In this document: piece by piece, positions 23,655 to 35,211 of the stretch
How the letters are laid out: each line of letters opens with the position of its first letter
How positions within the stretch are numbered: the stretch's first letter is position 1
From: Sclerodactyla briareus
Taxonomy: Eukaryota; Echinodermata; Holothuroidea; Dendrochirotida; Sclerodactylidae
Assembly: GCA_026419785.1 (NCBI GenBank)
Contig: JAODTK010005065.1
Coordinates: 105,018-169,017 of the forward strand
DNA: 64,000 nucleotides
Direction of reading: 5' to 3'
The notes under the pieces: generated by a model
Told to the model about the DNA's origin: nothing
Databases searched by the model: none
Seen by the model: only the letters and a program-made list of their open reading frames with translations
Program-made: the position numbers and the translations under genes

Positions 23655-24540
23655 CATGCCACGCTGGCGGGCGGCGGCGGGCGGGCGGGCGGGCGGGCGT
23701 TTTGGAAGATGCGTTTCCATGCACCCGGGCGGGCGGGGCGCGGCGTTTTCATCGATCACGCACCTCTTCTCACTATTAGTGTGTAAGCGCTATATAAGCA
23801 CCGATGTAGCCTTCTATTATTAATATTGTTATTATTCTTGGTATTATTATTATGTGTTTTGTTGTTGTTGTTGGCCATTGTCGTTTCTGTTTGTTGTTGT
23901 TGTCGTCGTTGTTGTCGTTGTCACGTTGTTTTGTCGGCGTGTCCGTGTTGTCGTTGTTGTCGTATGTCAAGTTGTTTCGTTGTCGTTGTTGTCAAACACC
24001 GGAGCTACTAGTGTTTAACCTAAACACCTGGTGGTTATCTCTGACAACCATTGTTCTGAATGTCAACGATTACGGCCCCCCATGAACTTCCAATTGCATG
24101 TTTTGGTAGATTTATAGCAAATACTTGACATATCAATTGGTTTAAACATGTAAATATGGTTTTCAAATAGTGTCTGGCCGTTGAGATATGACACATCTGT
24201 GATAAAATCTCATGCCCTATTGTTGAAACCGTTATGATGTTTTGTTTGGAACATTATTCGAACCTAAATTGGTCTCTACTCTGCACTATCCGGCTACAAG
24301 CCAGTGGGATTGCAGGGAAATCCCCAAAATTGATTGCGAAATACCACTCGGCACGCGGCGGGCGTAAAAAATCGCTACTTGACCGATTCGAGAAAACGCC
24401 CGCCCTCCGCCCGCGTGCGCATGGAAACGGCTCCATTGAAAATAACATGAGCATTTTTTTAGACGCCGCCCGCCCTCCCGCGTGCATGGAAACGCGGTTT
24501 TAAGCGCGTTTCCCGGCACGCGGGCGGGCGGCTGGCGTTT
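23655..24540 (+). mobile_element. GC-terminal inverted-repeat element, copy 1
   Basis: The left end has two modules of the form tttccatgcacgcgggcggg followed by cgttttctcga (23660-23755). The right end carries the reverse complement (tcgagaaaacgcccgcc followed by gcgtgcgcatggaaac, 24386-24430) with a second module at 24465-24495. The interior contains a trinucleotide tract, a tcaaacaccgg motif, gtcaacgattacggcc and tctggccgttga, all shared with copies 2 and 3. It encodes no protein. Paired terminal and subterminal inverted modules suggest a MITE-like DNA transposon mobilised in trans. The superfamily is unknown. Confidence 0.65.
23819..23998. repeat. ATT/GTT/GTC trinucleotide tract
   Basis: (ATT)n passes into (GTT)n and (GTC)n within element copy 1. 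Copies 2, 3 and 4 have (ATT)n or its complement at the same internal place, so the tract is part of the element. Confidence 0.8.
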
Positions 24541-25170
24541 TGAAGCTCGTTTTCCATGCCCGCGGGCGGGCGGGCGGGGGTTTTCTCGAGTCCGCCCCTC
24601 GTCTCACTTTAGTGTTAATGCGCTATCAAGAACCGTGTAGCCTACTATTATTAATATTGTTCATTATTATTATTATTATTATGGTTATTATTATTATTAT
24701 TATTACTTATCAAACACCGGCCTCTTACTAGTGTTTTACACCTAAACACCGGTGTTTATTTTCTGAAAACCATTGTTCTGATGTCAACGATTACGGCCCA
24801 ATATTAAAACTTCACAATATTATAATTGACTGGTTTTTGGAGATTTAATTATCAAATACATAATACTCCACATATCATCGTTCAAACCTGTAATTTTCAA
24901 ATAGGTTGTCTGGCCGTTGAATATAGACACAATCTGTATAAAATCTCACACCTAGTGTTAACAGTTGTTGTTTGAACATTATTTGAACCTAAAATTGTCC
25001 TCTACTCTCCATTATCCGGCTTCAAGCCGGTAAGATTGCAGGGAAAATCCCCGGAATTGATTACGAAATACCACGCGGACACGCGGGCGGGCGGAATAAA
25101 TCGCTACATGACCGATTCGAGAAAACGCCCGCCCGCCCGCCCGCGTGCATGGAACCACGCGGCTTTAAAA
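24505..25170 (+). mobile_element. GC-terminal inverted-repeat element, copy 2
   Basis: It lies head-to-tail with copy 1 and seems to share the GC modules at 24505-24590. The interior repeats the (ATT)n tract (24661-24705), gtcaacgattacggccc (24783) and the tctggccgttga motif (24908). The right end is cgagaaaacgcccgcc followed by gcgtgcatgga (25117-25153). The shared junction suggests tandem duplication or insertion of one copy into the terminus of another. Confidence 0.65.
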
Positions 25171-25179
25171 ACGTCTTCG

Positions 25180-26020
25180 GAGGGAACGTGATTGTCGTGA
25201 TTGTCATAAGTTTAGCTGTCAGAGAGTGACGCTAAAAACCCCTACCCGAAATAAGAGGAAATGGTGAAAGGAGGGAATCTTACTAACATCGATCTTGGAG
25301 CGATGAATAAATCTGGTGGCGGGAAATATACCTTAAGGGTCGGACGAGTGGGTTTGCCATGCAGTGGGATCTTTTTTCTGGTCGATTAGGTCCTTGGTAC
25401 GAGTCACTTCAAAATCAATCTGCGTCGTTCGATTACAGTGTTATTTCAGTTGGCACCTCATAATCATGGATGTAAATTCACCTATCTAACCTTAAATGTC
25501 CTTTTCCTCGTGTAGTAGGTGGTCCTTTAACGGTTTGTTATATATGAGGCAGTCTTCTTTAGGATTTGTGATTGTTCTCTCGCTGACAATGCCGTCATTT
25601 TTCCTCCGACTGGTAATGGCCGCTTAGTTTTTGTGTGACCATATATTGGCATCCGACTTCTAAACATAAGGTTGGCTACGTAAATTAGGCCAAAATATCA
25701 AAAATAATAGGAATGGGATCAGATAAGGATATGGAAATATCGTTTATTCTGGTGGATTCACTGACCGTATTTGCTCAGAAAGCATTGATATACATGTGTC
25801 AGTTTAACCTTATATTAATATATATATTATTTGTCGTGAAACTGCAGATGCCGCGTATAGTTTTCAACAAGTATTCCGTAATTGCTAACACTTAGTCTTA
25901 TCCTTGACTAATCTCTGATCCCAGAGAACTGCCTGATAGTTCTACAAAGTACTAGATCAACACCATGTTTTCAAGGAAGGCATTTCACTGAAGAACCGTC
26001 CCATAAGAGGCGAGATCCGG
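25180..26020. other. Intergenic, nothing recognised
   Basis: One 60-codon plus-strand frame (25713-25895) is hydrophobic and AT-rich, with no supporting features. Confidence 0.3.
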
Positions 26021-26830
26021 ATGAGTCGCTGATTTTGCCGGACGGAACGGCGACCATTTCCAAATTCCAAGTGGGCCGCCGTTAGTCTGCTCAATGGATA
26101 TTACCGTTAGTCACGTAACGTTGGTCACTAATACCAGTCTGTAGGTGTTATGAAATGAGAAGTTTATGATCACTTTCCTGAAAAGAATGGCAGCCATTTG
26201 AAATTCCAAAATGGCCGCCATAACCAGGTGGAAAAATGAACCCTCAATTTTTGGATTCAGCATATTCGAAATAGCCGGAAAAGCAATAAAACCAATTCAG
26301 GCGTATCTCGAAGAATTAAATAAGCGCCTCTACTATAATGTGTTCTATAAATTTGATGAACTACAGTCTCTTGGAAATTTGAGCACTTCCCAAAAGTCTG
26401 CTGATTTATGCAAGATGCAGCAATTCATTGGAGTTTGTCAACGCATGGACGTCTGAAATCAATTATCTTTGACCTCTGAGTTTCTGAACACCTAATATTC
26501 ACCAATTGGCTAATAATGATACTGACCAACTTCCATACTGCTCGAAACTGCTTGACCATTCAAACATAATGACAGGAAATTGACGCCAAGATATGACCTT
26601 TCATCTCAAATTCATGACCCCCACTATATGTACTGTTGATCAATGAGACAATAAGACTGACGAACTCACATGATCATCATTTTTTTTTTTTTCGATTGAA
26701 GCCGACTCCGTTTATCCAACAAAATTGCTGAAATTGACTCCTAGATTACCTTTGATCTCAAATTCATGGACACCCATGTACTATTTATTGGTCAATGAAA
26801 ATACTGGGAGTGAAAATTCCTGCTTCTAGG
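26020..26830. repeat. Imperfect repeats with AAATGGCCGCC-type motifs
   Basis: A gcgaccatttccaaattcca and gtgggccgccgtta pair at 26048 recurs about 147 bp later as gcagccatttgaaattccaa and atggccgccataa (26190). Farther on, acctttcatctcaaattcatg (26595) and acctttgatctcaaattcatg (26749) form another pair about 153 bp apart. An 81-codon frame (26211-26456) overlaps this and has no recognised domain. Confidence 0.5.
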
Positions 26831-27134
26831 ACCGACTTTTAACGTCTCCATTCGTCAGACGAGAGTGTAGCTCTCTTGTGCATCCACTTTCCTACACGAG
26901 AAAGAAGAAATTTCATGTGCCGTGGAACATTCATTGTTCATCGTTCTAATAAAATTGGATGCAAAATCTCCACTTTCTCGGCAAGTGTGGCGCTCTGCTT
27001 GGATAGTAACCTATCCATTCACACACCATTCGCTGTTTGGACAGCTGCCCAATGTAATATGATCGTTATCCGGGTATCTACAAGCCTTGAATAAATTATC
27101 GGTGCATTTGCTGCTATATGGCGTAATTACCCAT

Positions 27135-27882
27135 TTCAAATAACTTTAATTAGGTTATCACTTATCGACGACTCTAAATTAAATAATTTGAAAAAGGAAG
27201 GGAGAACAGCTCCTTAAAAAAACACACACACAAATTGGACTCGTTCTCGCTTCACAACACAATGATTTCAAGGAGACGTTTAAATGAAACGTTTTTTTTT
27301 CTGACTATCCCCGCTTTGAGAAAGACTGTTATCCAACGAAGATTGGGACACCACGATATTAATCAGCCAACCAGACGGAATTCTTCCACATTCAAAATAA
27401 CTCTAATTAGGTTATCACTTATCGACGACTCTAAATTTGAAAAAGAAGGGAGAACAGCTCCTTAAAAAAACACACACACAAATTGGACTCGTTCTCGCTT
27501 CACAACACAATGATTTCAAGGAGACGTTTAAATGGAACGTTTTTTTTCTGACTATTCCGCTTTGAGAAAGACTGTTATCCAACGAAGATTGGGACACCAC
27601 GATATTAATCAGCCAACCAGACGGAATTCTTCCACATTCAAAATAACTCTAATTAGGTTATCACTTATCGACGACTCTAAATTTGAAAAAGAAGGGAGAA
27701 CAGCTCCTTAAAAAAACACACACACAAATTGGACTCGTTCTCGCTTCACACACAATGATTTCAAGGAGACGTTTAAATGAAACGTTTTTTTCTGACTATC
27801 CCCGCTTTGAGAAAGACTGTTATCCAACGAAGATTGGGACACCACGATATTAATCAGCCAACCAGACGGAATTCTTCCACAT
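27135..27882. repeat. Triplicated ~250-bp unit
   Basis: Three nearly identical units start at about 27135, 27391 and 27637. Each has ctctaattaggttatcac, an acacacacacaaattggac segment, gtttaaatgaaacg and accagacggaattcttccac. Differences are mostly 1-3 base indels in homopolymers, so the triplication is recent (or partly an assembly effect). The counterpart in block A is single copy. The short frames repeating the same peptide are artefacts. Confidence 0.9.
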
Positions 27883-28390
27883 CTATTAGTGCCGCGAAGC
27901 AGGGTCACTGAATAGCAGAATGTACGATATTGATCGATCGTTTTCTCATCTCTCGGACTGACATGAGCTCGAGGTTGGATTCGGCACTGGTGAGAACTAC
28001 CGCTACATACCATTTTTCACGACCTGACATGATGTGACATTTTCCTCATCTCTCGGATGGATGGGCATTTGGTGACGTTTTTTCCGATCTCACGTATTCG
28101 CACTAAAAGCTCTCACGACTCTATGGAATATTAAAGGATGTGGCGCAACCGATGATCTACACACACACACACACACACACACGTATCCTCTCCGCTATTG
28201 GAAGCAATTCGTCGAAATATCCCCCTAATCCTACATTTTAAGGGAACACTCATATAATGAAGGGCGTGCTCATTTGAGGATACTGGTATAAAACACGACA
28301 ACAGTACAAGACAACCATTTTCATCCACAGTCAGTGACGCTTCGGTAGCGTGTCATTATCGCATCGATCCAAAGGGCCCTGCTGAGATAT
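27883..28390 (+). repeat. Block B left arm, paralogous to 220-1133 plus 1967-2065
   Basis: Homology with block A runs from the gcgaagcagggtcactgaa motif to the gtgacgcttc motif with no trace of the 829-bp insert found at 1134-1962. A pure CA tract at 28159-28182 replaces a short cacacag in block A. Confidence 0.65.
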
Positions 28391-29850
28391 TGTTAGTCCA
28401 GTTTGCAAATCACCTATATGTACTGTTGCTGCTGCCATAGAACGGTTGTTTTATGGTAACCTAGTGGTGGCTGAGGTCTATCCACTGAGGGGAACCCGTG
28501 CTGGGTGATCCATATTGAGGTGCACTCCCGGATGTGTCCGTTAGTGCGAGTGCGTGTGTTAGTGTTTGCGTTCGCGTGTCCGTCACGCGTGTCCGATTTT
28601 TAAGGTTTTTTCGCAAATACCTCACTTCGGGGTGGCTGAACATAGTAACGATATGCATGCGCCTGAATAGTTCACACAACACTTTTTTTTTTCTCGGAAT
28701 TAGGCGGAAACTATTAAAATTGTGCTTTCGGGGGCCAAACAATTTTGGGGCAATTTTCATTCTTACACCAATGATCACTTTTTTACAACAATAGTGAACA
28801 TAGCTGGTTCTATTCGCTGATTCCAATGCCTGAATGATTTGAAAGTTTTGTAGCAGGCACATTACAAAAAATGGATTTTAGAGGGAAACTGATTATCTGC
28901 CGAATTTGGGAATGTTCATTTTTTCAATATACTTAGATATTGGGAGAACTGAATGGTTTCAAATCTCAGAACACAGTATAAGTATAAAGCGAAGGGTTTT
29001 TTCTATCTATCTATCCAGTCATTTAAACTTTCGCTTTTCTGGCCACCGAATGTTCATGCCTCGATGGATCTTTACCAATTTTGGTCACAATATTTCTTGA
29101 CTGATGGTTATTTTTTACTACCTGAGGGTCAAGGACTAATGAGATTGAAGAGGCACAATGGGTCATTGTGTAGAAACACAAAAACAAAATTCTACTTCCC
29201 CTGCAATTACGGATTGCCATGATACGTGACGAGTGTAATCATTCACTAGTGGTACCTGAAATTGAATGTAAAAGGTCACTGAACTTGGGGAGGGAGAAGG
29301 CAATTTTGTTTCAATGTTGGAAGAATATGCAATTGATATGTCTTCGCCCTACAAACATGCTTTGATGGACGTGGACCAAAGGTGGACATTGACTACCGGT
29401 ATCAATTATTTTGCAAATTTATAGTTGTTGCAAAATGCAAATGGAGGTGAGCTACTCTGCATTGTCGCTCTTGTTAGACCGTATTATGACTGCAAATTTG
29501 GCTAACATACGATCTCACACAGGGAGGCAGCGCGATAGAATCAACATATATGTGATTCACTATTTCAGTTCTCAAACAACTCGTCTAAAACCAAATAAAC
29601 AACAACAAATAAATCATTGTGTAGCAGTATCACTTAAACGATGCCAGCAGGACGATCAGCACATCACGCCAGTTCACTATGTCCAATTCGAGCTACTGAA
29701 ACAATTGAGTCTTAGTTTATATAAAGTACTTGCGGAAAGTCGAGGGGGGGGGGGGGGCGGAGCATCCAGCCTGAACAGAGAAGGTGCAGACCTAGATACG
29801 TTTTTGTTCTTTCAGCTGTGGACATCTTCTACTTGGTACACAAAATAAGG
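28391..29850. other. Intergenic, unrecognised
   Basis: Open frames at 28461-28862 (minus) and 29411-29848 (plus) carry no recognised domain; the second crosses a poly-G run. At 29130-29165 an aaggactaatgagattgaag motif is related to 48042-48062. Nothing else was identified. Confidence 0.3.
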
Positions 29851-29852
29851 CC

Positions 29853-30110
29853 ATGCACGGTACCTCAGTGTGGAGGTAGGGGTACCCTCGTTTCCCCTCG
29901 CTCGAGTCTGTCGAGTCGGGCGCCAAGTGAAAATGCAATCGGGCAATAGGTAGGCATACGTTTCGAAGTCTTTGGTATGCCACGACTGGGGTTCGGATCC
30001 CCAGGTAGATCGACGCCATGTGTTCATTCCTTGCAAATGTCAAAACAAAATGCCCAAAACTGACTGGTCGTGATGAAATTTCACATGTAGGCAAATGTGC
30101 TTTCAGGGAC
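29853..30110. repeat. Segment paralogous to 5009-5345
   Basis: This is the second collinear anchor of the duplicated blocks. A ggggttcggatcccc inverted repeat at 29990 resembles a tRNA T-arm, but no A box lies at the right distance. Confidence 0.55.
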
Positions 30111-30199
30111 CCGTGACTTGATTGGTAGCCAGCAGGACGTTATCTGAAAAAAAGGAGCAATGCTTTTCAGTGGTGACAGTTTTGTTGGATGACCAATGA

Positions 30200-30420
30200 T
30201 GGGACTAGCTAGTTACCTAGAGTACCGCATTCAATGAGCCTATCAGCTCACTCTACGGTGTACCACGAGGGTTTAGCCTCGGGTCTCTTTTCTATTTGGT
30301 TCACAATTTTTCACTCGGTCAGAACTCGCGGCAGAACGTGTCGCATCTCTCACCACTGATAACACTTAACTATACCTCTCGGCATCTGGTATTTGGCACA
30401 GGGTAGCTGTATATATTATG
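30200..30420 (+). pseudogene. LINE reverse transcriptase scrap
   Basis: One plus-strand frame gives NEPISSLYGVPRGFSLGSLF (about 30233-30295), corresponding to the GVPQGSVLGP motif that precedes the catalytic ADD box in non-LTR reverse transcriptases. The sequence after it (30330-30380) is where the ADD box should be but has lost it. It is dead and very short, and is absent from block A. Confidence 0.55.
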
Positions 30421-30799
30421 TGGAGAAATTGAATACTGAGAACGATCTCAAAACTTAACTCACTCGATAGTATAGAGGGATTATCGCTTCCCTCTTCGTA
30501 TACTGAACCTCCTTGGAAATCGATGATGGTAGGTAAAAGTTGCAGAGAATGTTCACAACCTTCTGATAGATACCCGAACCCTCAGCATCACATCGCCGAT
30601 GTCTTGTCTCCGCCAGTAAGCTCCATCACCTTTATGATATTACTCATATTTTCAATGTCTAGGGTAAGATTCCGCCCAGGCTATAACTCCTGCCTTTGGA
30701 ACGTCACAGTTGGAATACTCTTGTCTAACTCTGAACTCCAGCCTGTAGAGTATATGGCTGCCAAGATGATCACTACAAACGGAATCTTTTGATATATCT
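30421..30799. other. Possible further LINE debris
   Basis: An 89-codon plus-strand frame (30523-30792) follows the reverse transcriptase scrap. It may be the decayed downstream part, but no motif confirms this. Confidence 0.25.
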
Positions 30800-31650
30800 T
30801 CACTCGTCGTGCCGAGAGCTCGGGTGAGAGGCATATCGTTAGTCTGCGTTTTTAGGCTGTCGTGTATGAGACAAAATGCCGTTAGACATCAGGAAAGTAC
30901 TTACGTTCTCGCTCTTTAAATTTCGTGCAGAAGCTCACCTTTTTCCGTCATGTTTCCTCCCGAAAGTATTCTCGCGATTTGGGGAGCATTGCCCCTAAAA
31001 TATTGCGACAAATGAAGGTTTTCATCATTAGAGGATAGTCGCCAGTGAGTACTGTATATATTCATCGTCCGAAGTCCAGGAAACTTTACTGCTTGCACTC
31101 AGGAATCAAGTGGATCAGTCATCATGTAATGTCTTGCATTTGTTTAGTCGCAATGCAAACATGTTAACATGAATAGGCAACATGAAATGAGATTATAACT
31201 GAACACGTACATCTAATCAGGAAACAGCTCGGTGTAGGTAGCTAGCATTGTTTTTCTCTATATCTGCCAAGCCAACGTTGCCTAGTGGATGTGAATAGCA
31301 AGCATTCTTTGCATATGTCAGCCGCGCCTATGTTACCTGGTGTTGTGGTGATTTAAGTGCTCGGACGGTTCGGATCCTCTGTTTCCATACCTTGGTTTCT
31401 TTTTTCTCCATAGACAGAAGAAGTGCTTCGAAACGATCCCCTTCCCTTCAAAGTCACCCATCCTCTGATCTTTCACCCAAAATACATTATTTCTTCATAC
31501 TTTACTTAGTAAACATATTGTGAGCAACAGCATTAGTTTGAAAAAAAAAAACATTGGACTGGATAAGAACTTCTTTTTTTCTCTTTTTTTGGAGTGGCCA
31601 GAATGGGTGCCGCCCGGAGAAGGGACTCTGGGGTTCCGGGGCTACTGGGT
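30800..31650. repeat. Segments paralogous to 11900-12330 and 14190-14345
   Basis: Two block A anchors that lie 1.9 kb apart are contiguous here (30905-31200 and 31218-31650). The gap in block A holds the LINE remnant 12480-13060 and about 1 kb of other sequence. The short frames have no independent support. Confidence 0.6.
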
Positions 31651-31659
31651 TGTTGGGCG

Positions 31660-32755
31660 CTCAAGTTGTTGCCGAGATGTGTACAATCGCAAAGAAACTG
31701 AATTGGTGGAAGCATCGAATTTGTATGGGTATAGCTTTTTAATCTATTAAAATAACTCTTCTCATAAATGTACATTCTGTGAATAGTATTCACGCACGAG
31801 TCCCAATGCTGATATACAACTTAATAGGCATATATATAGAGTGAAATAATATTGGCTTTCACTTGCTTACTTTCAGCCCAACAACAGGCATCTGAACTTT
31901 AAGAAGAGATCACATCATTGTCATTAGAAAGTGAACATTGTGAACATGTTTCCACTGTACTGACATTAATTGACATATCAGCCATGCATGTGGAAATGAA
32001 CATCGTTTGTAATGTCAATATATTGACACAATGTAATATTATTCAGATAAAGTGAATAATCATTGAAGATGATCGATCGTGGTCCCGTTTCTCTTCAGGA
32101 TAGAACATTCAACACCCAATTCGAAATGGAAACTATAACAGAATGAAACTGCCTAGTCTGGTATTACGGAATTCGATTCACTAATGTAAATACCCTTCTT
32201 CGCATGAAGATGTAGGAAGATAATTGAGTTATCCATATCATCATAACAACTGAAGCAAACATCTGAAGAAGAGAGATTGTGATCAATTTTAACACAGTTA
32301 CTCATGATGACATTCGCCCAGAATTGTCTCGCGTATTGGACATACACAACAGAATGAAATAAAGTTTATTCCTCCTCGTTATAAAATGACACATAGATAT
32401 AGTATTCTTGGAGGACAACTGTAGATGGAATTATGAAGAGGTCAATATATTAGCTGTAGAACCTGCCAATGTCTGGTTGAATTCATTGCTGTGCTTTTCT
32501 CGTAAATATGATGAGAAAATTCCTGCAAAACCAATATTTCTAACACTGAATGTAATATTCAAATGCACATTCTCAACTCTCATGTATGTAACAAGCCTAT
32601 GTTCTCGAACTGCTAATCATGCATGTTGCGCTGATCGACAGTTTTTCTTTTTTTCTGTTGAGGTATATATACAATGTCTTGACCATTCTTGATCTCGGAG
32701 GTTGAAAGAGAACAAGTCGATCGTTAGCAGATAATGAACGAAGTAACACGAAAAC
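31660..32755. other. Intergenic, AT-rich, unrecognised
   Basis: A 94-codon plus-strand frame (32408-32692) shows no domain. No RNA gene or transposon end was found. Confidence 0.3.
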
Positions 32756-32759
32756 CCAA

Positions 32760-33117
32760 TAATTCACATGCCTGAATTATGTAAATTAGACACATCAGTA
32801 CCCTCCTCTTATCCCAACTCACATTTAATTGCTATGTCAATTTCGGTGAAAATCCGACGAAATATCGACTTCCGATGATTTATTCAAATGAATACATTGA
32901 ATGATCTCGTCGGACCTCAAATTGATGTTCTAAGTTTTTAAAGGTGGACCATATATCCATTGATAAGTTCCTCAGAAACTTCTTCCAATTACAATTTGCG
33001 AATTAGACACACTGAATGACTTCGAGTGACTCCGAGTCTATGTTACAAAGGTTTGGCACTAAAGTAGACCACCAAGTTTCGTGAAAACCCGACAACTAAA
33101 TTCTCGCTCGAAACCGA
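32760..33117. repeat. Dispersed aattagac/TGACCTC element, copy 2
   Basis: Two units (tgaattatgtaaattagacac at 32772, then tttgcgaattagacacactg at 32994) are followed by gagtgactccgagt and the accaccaagttt.gtgaaaa.ccgac segment. They relate to 20250-20720 and 48050-48300. The element ends next to the stop codon of TRIM copy B. Confidence 0.55.
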
Positions 33118-35158
33118 CTATATCAAGCCATATACGAGGATCTTCCGCGAACTCTGTGTCGCCAGTAGTAATTTTTCCCCATGTTTGGTCTCTGCTGTCG
33201 TTATGCTTATAGCATTGTGAGCTCCATCCACCTCTCGTGTCATCTTTATCATTCCTCCTTGTTTGGTATATTGTACCATTATTGTTCTTCCGCCACTCTC
33301 CTTCCACAGCATGTGGATGTAACCTCTCTGGTCTGTGCACACACTGCACGGCCACCAGTCGCGTGCTCCAATAGTTGGTTCAGTGAATGTATACTTCACC
33401 TGACGGACTTTGGGGGTCGACTGCACAGGCTTTCCTGCCCGATGAGTCACACACGAGGAGGTCGCCTCCGTGCATGGCAATATCGCGTGTATGCTGATTA
33501 GCATATGGAAGTTTCAAGATTGCGACGTGCTTGAGCTGACCGTTTAACTTATACACATTCCTGCTGTTACAACCAACTATAATGTAATCATTGATCGGGT
33601 CAGTTGAAACACTACTAACCAACTGATCATCGGGCCAGTTCATAATCGCATCTTTCGGTCTGATTGATATGTAAGACTGATCTCTTATATCATAGACACC
33701 TACTCCCCCAGTAGCGTATATGAAAGCAACTCGGGAATCGGACAGGAAGCTACATTGTAAAGAGTACAAGAGTAGATAGGATGGAAACATTTTCTGTTGA
33801 AGGAGGCCCTCTTTCGCGTTGAACACTGTTATATGCGCTTCGTAGGGAGTTGAAGCCTTTCCGGTGATGGCTATAGTACCATGTTTATTGCCAGTGATAT
33901 CACTGATCAGCCACCCCTTCTTTATACGCGGGATATCGATAATTTGATGTTCCACATCCCGGCGTCTTACAGTCACTACTAATGATGAATCTTTGATTGT
34001 TACGGTTGCTAAGGTCCATAACTCTGGGTGGTCTCTCTTGATGTCCTCGTTCAATAGATCAATTGCTCTGCAGATGTCCGGAATGCACTGTACATCCGCC
34101 CAGTCGTTGTTCGCATTGAAGATGCATTCGGCTGCTGTGGCAACAGTGCCGAACCTCTTTAAGATACCATCAAAATGTTCGGAAAGTTCTTTAATCTTCC
34201 TGGTATTACTATCTTCTTGTGTCTTCAGTGATGCCAGCAGTTCATCAGTGCCATCGGTCATGACACGTAGTCCCTCCTGTAGCCGCTTCCTATGCCTTTC
34301 GTACCCCTCTTTGTCTTCCAGCTCTGCCTGTCTCATCTTTAGACTTTCCTCCAAATCTCGAATCTCTCGTTTGATTCTTTCTTCTTCTGCATCCAGTTGT
34401 GCTTGTAGTCTCCGTTTCTCCTGATCAACACTAACGTTCAGATTCTTCTGGGCCCTCTTGATCATTCCCTGCAACCGATGAACCTTTCTTTTGTGTTGCA
34501 TCAAATCATCTACTTTACTCTTCAGTAATTTATTTTGGATTTTCGCCAGTATTGCTACTTTCTTGAATATGTGGCTCCGATGAACACCGTAGGTACACGG
34601 TATGCAGATCGGCAAATTTCCACAAGTTGTGCAGCAAATATTGACAGTTTCCTCGGGTGGGCCTGACATAGTGATGCCTCCGTCAACGATGTTAGCTTCT
34701 GAATCGTGAGATTTGCTGCTCCAGCGCAGCGCATGGCGAATATGGTAGGTTTGTGGTCCTTTGCGACCCCACTTGAGGCATGCAATCCATGACATATCGC
34801 ACAAAGAAAGTCGTTACAAACCTGAAGCAAAATGCACTTGCATCCATTTTATTCCTGCAATGAATGCAAGTACGCAGGGGATCATCTTTGACAGAACTCT
34901 GGAGCCGAATGAATTCGATCATGTTTTGGGTGTTGAAATCAGTCTTAAGTCCATTGATGCCATCTTTAGGAAGAGTGTGCTGTTCCCTGCAGGTCACACA
35001 CTCAACTTCCTTTTCCCCCTCTTTGACGATCATCTTCAGGCAATCATAGCAGTTTTTGTGGAGGCACGGAAGGATTTCGGTTCCTTCAGCGGTTCCATGC
35101 ATATACAGCACTGTAGGAACAGCTCGTCAATGTCCTTCAGAAGGGCTGCCGATGCCAT
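33118..35158 (-). CDS. TRIM-type RING E3 ubiquitin ligase-like gene (copy B)
   Basis: Read leftward from the ATG at 35156-35158 (MASAALLKDIDELF) to the stop at 33118-33120, about 680 codons without an internal intron. In order: a RING finger (CCICMEP at codons 17-23, then LPCLHKNCYDC and CVTC), B-box cysteine/histidine clusters (CIHC, CNDFLCAICHGLH, CTTCGNLPICIPC), a coiled coil rich in K, E, R and Q (about codons 205-300), and a C-terminal region with repeated hydrophobic strands (GWLISDIT, HGTIAITG, YIIVGC) like an NHL-type beta-propeller. TRIM proteins attach ubiquitin to partners bound by the C-terminal domain; many act in innate immunity or RNA control. Three frame breaks are seen: near 35070, near 34820, and one extra C at about 33433, where copy A has CCCC. 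These may be sequencing indels. The substrate is unknown. Confidence 0.8.
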
Positions 35159-35172
35159 GATGTTACAGTCTT

Positions 35173-35190
35173 CCTGAAACAAAGAAAAGC
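35173..35190 (-). other. Probable 3' splice site in the 5' UTR of TRIM copy B
   Basis: On the minus strand ttttctttgtttcag precedes gaag, 15 bases before the start codon, giving a good polypyrimidine-AG acceptor with the exon starting at 35173. Copy A has a similar ggttcag at the same place (about 17540). This suggests a 5' UTR intron, with the SINE body inside or beyond it. Confidence 0.5.
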
Positions 35191-35211
35191 CAATGATTTT
35201 ATGATACTTTC

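Noticed and set aside
23660..23710. Telomere-like repeat from (GCGGGCGG)n
   Set aside because: The tract is short, interrupted and part of the terminal modules of a dispersed element.
24254..24519. Overlapping ORFs in the GC-terminal element as a transposase
   Set aside because: They read through the GC modules on both strands, differ between copies, and show no catalytic motif.
29411..29848. 145-codon plus-strand ORF
   Set aside because: It crosses a poly-G run, has no domain and no codon pattern distinguishing it from background.
29985..30005. ggggttcggatcccc as a tRNA T-arm
   Set aside because: The stem is good but nothing upstream folds as a tRNA on either strand.
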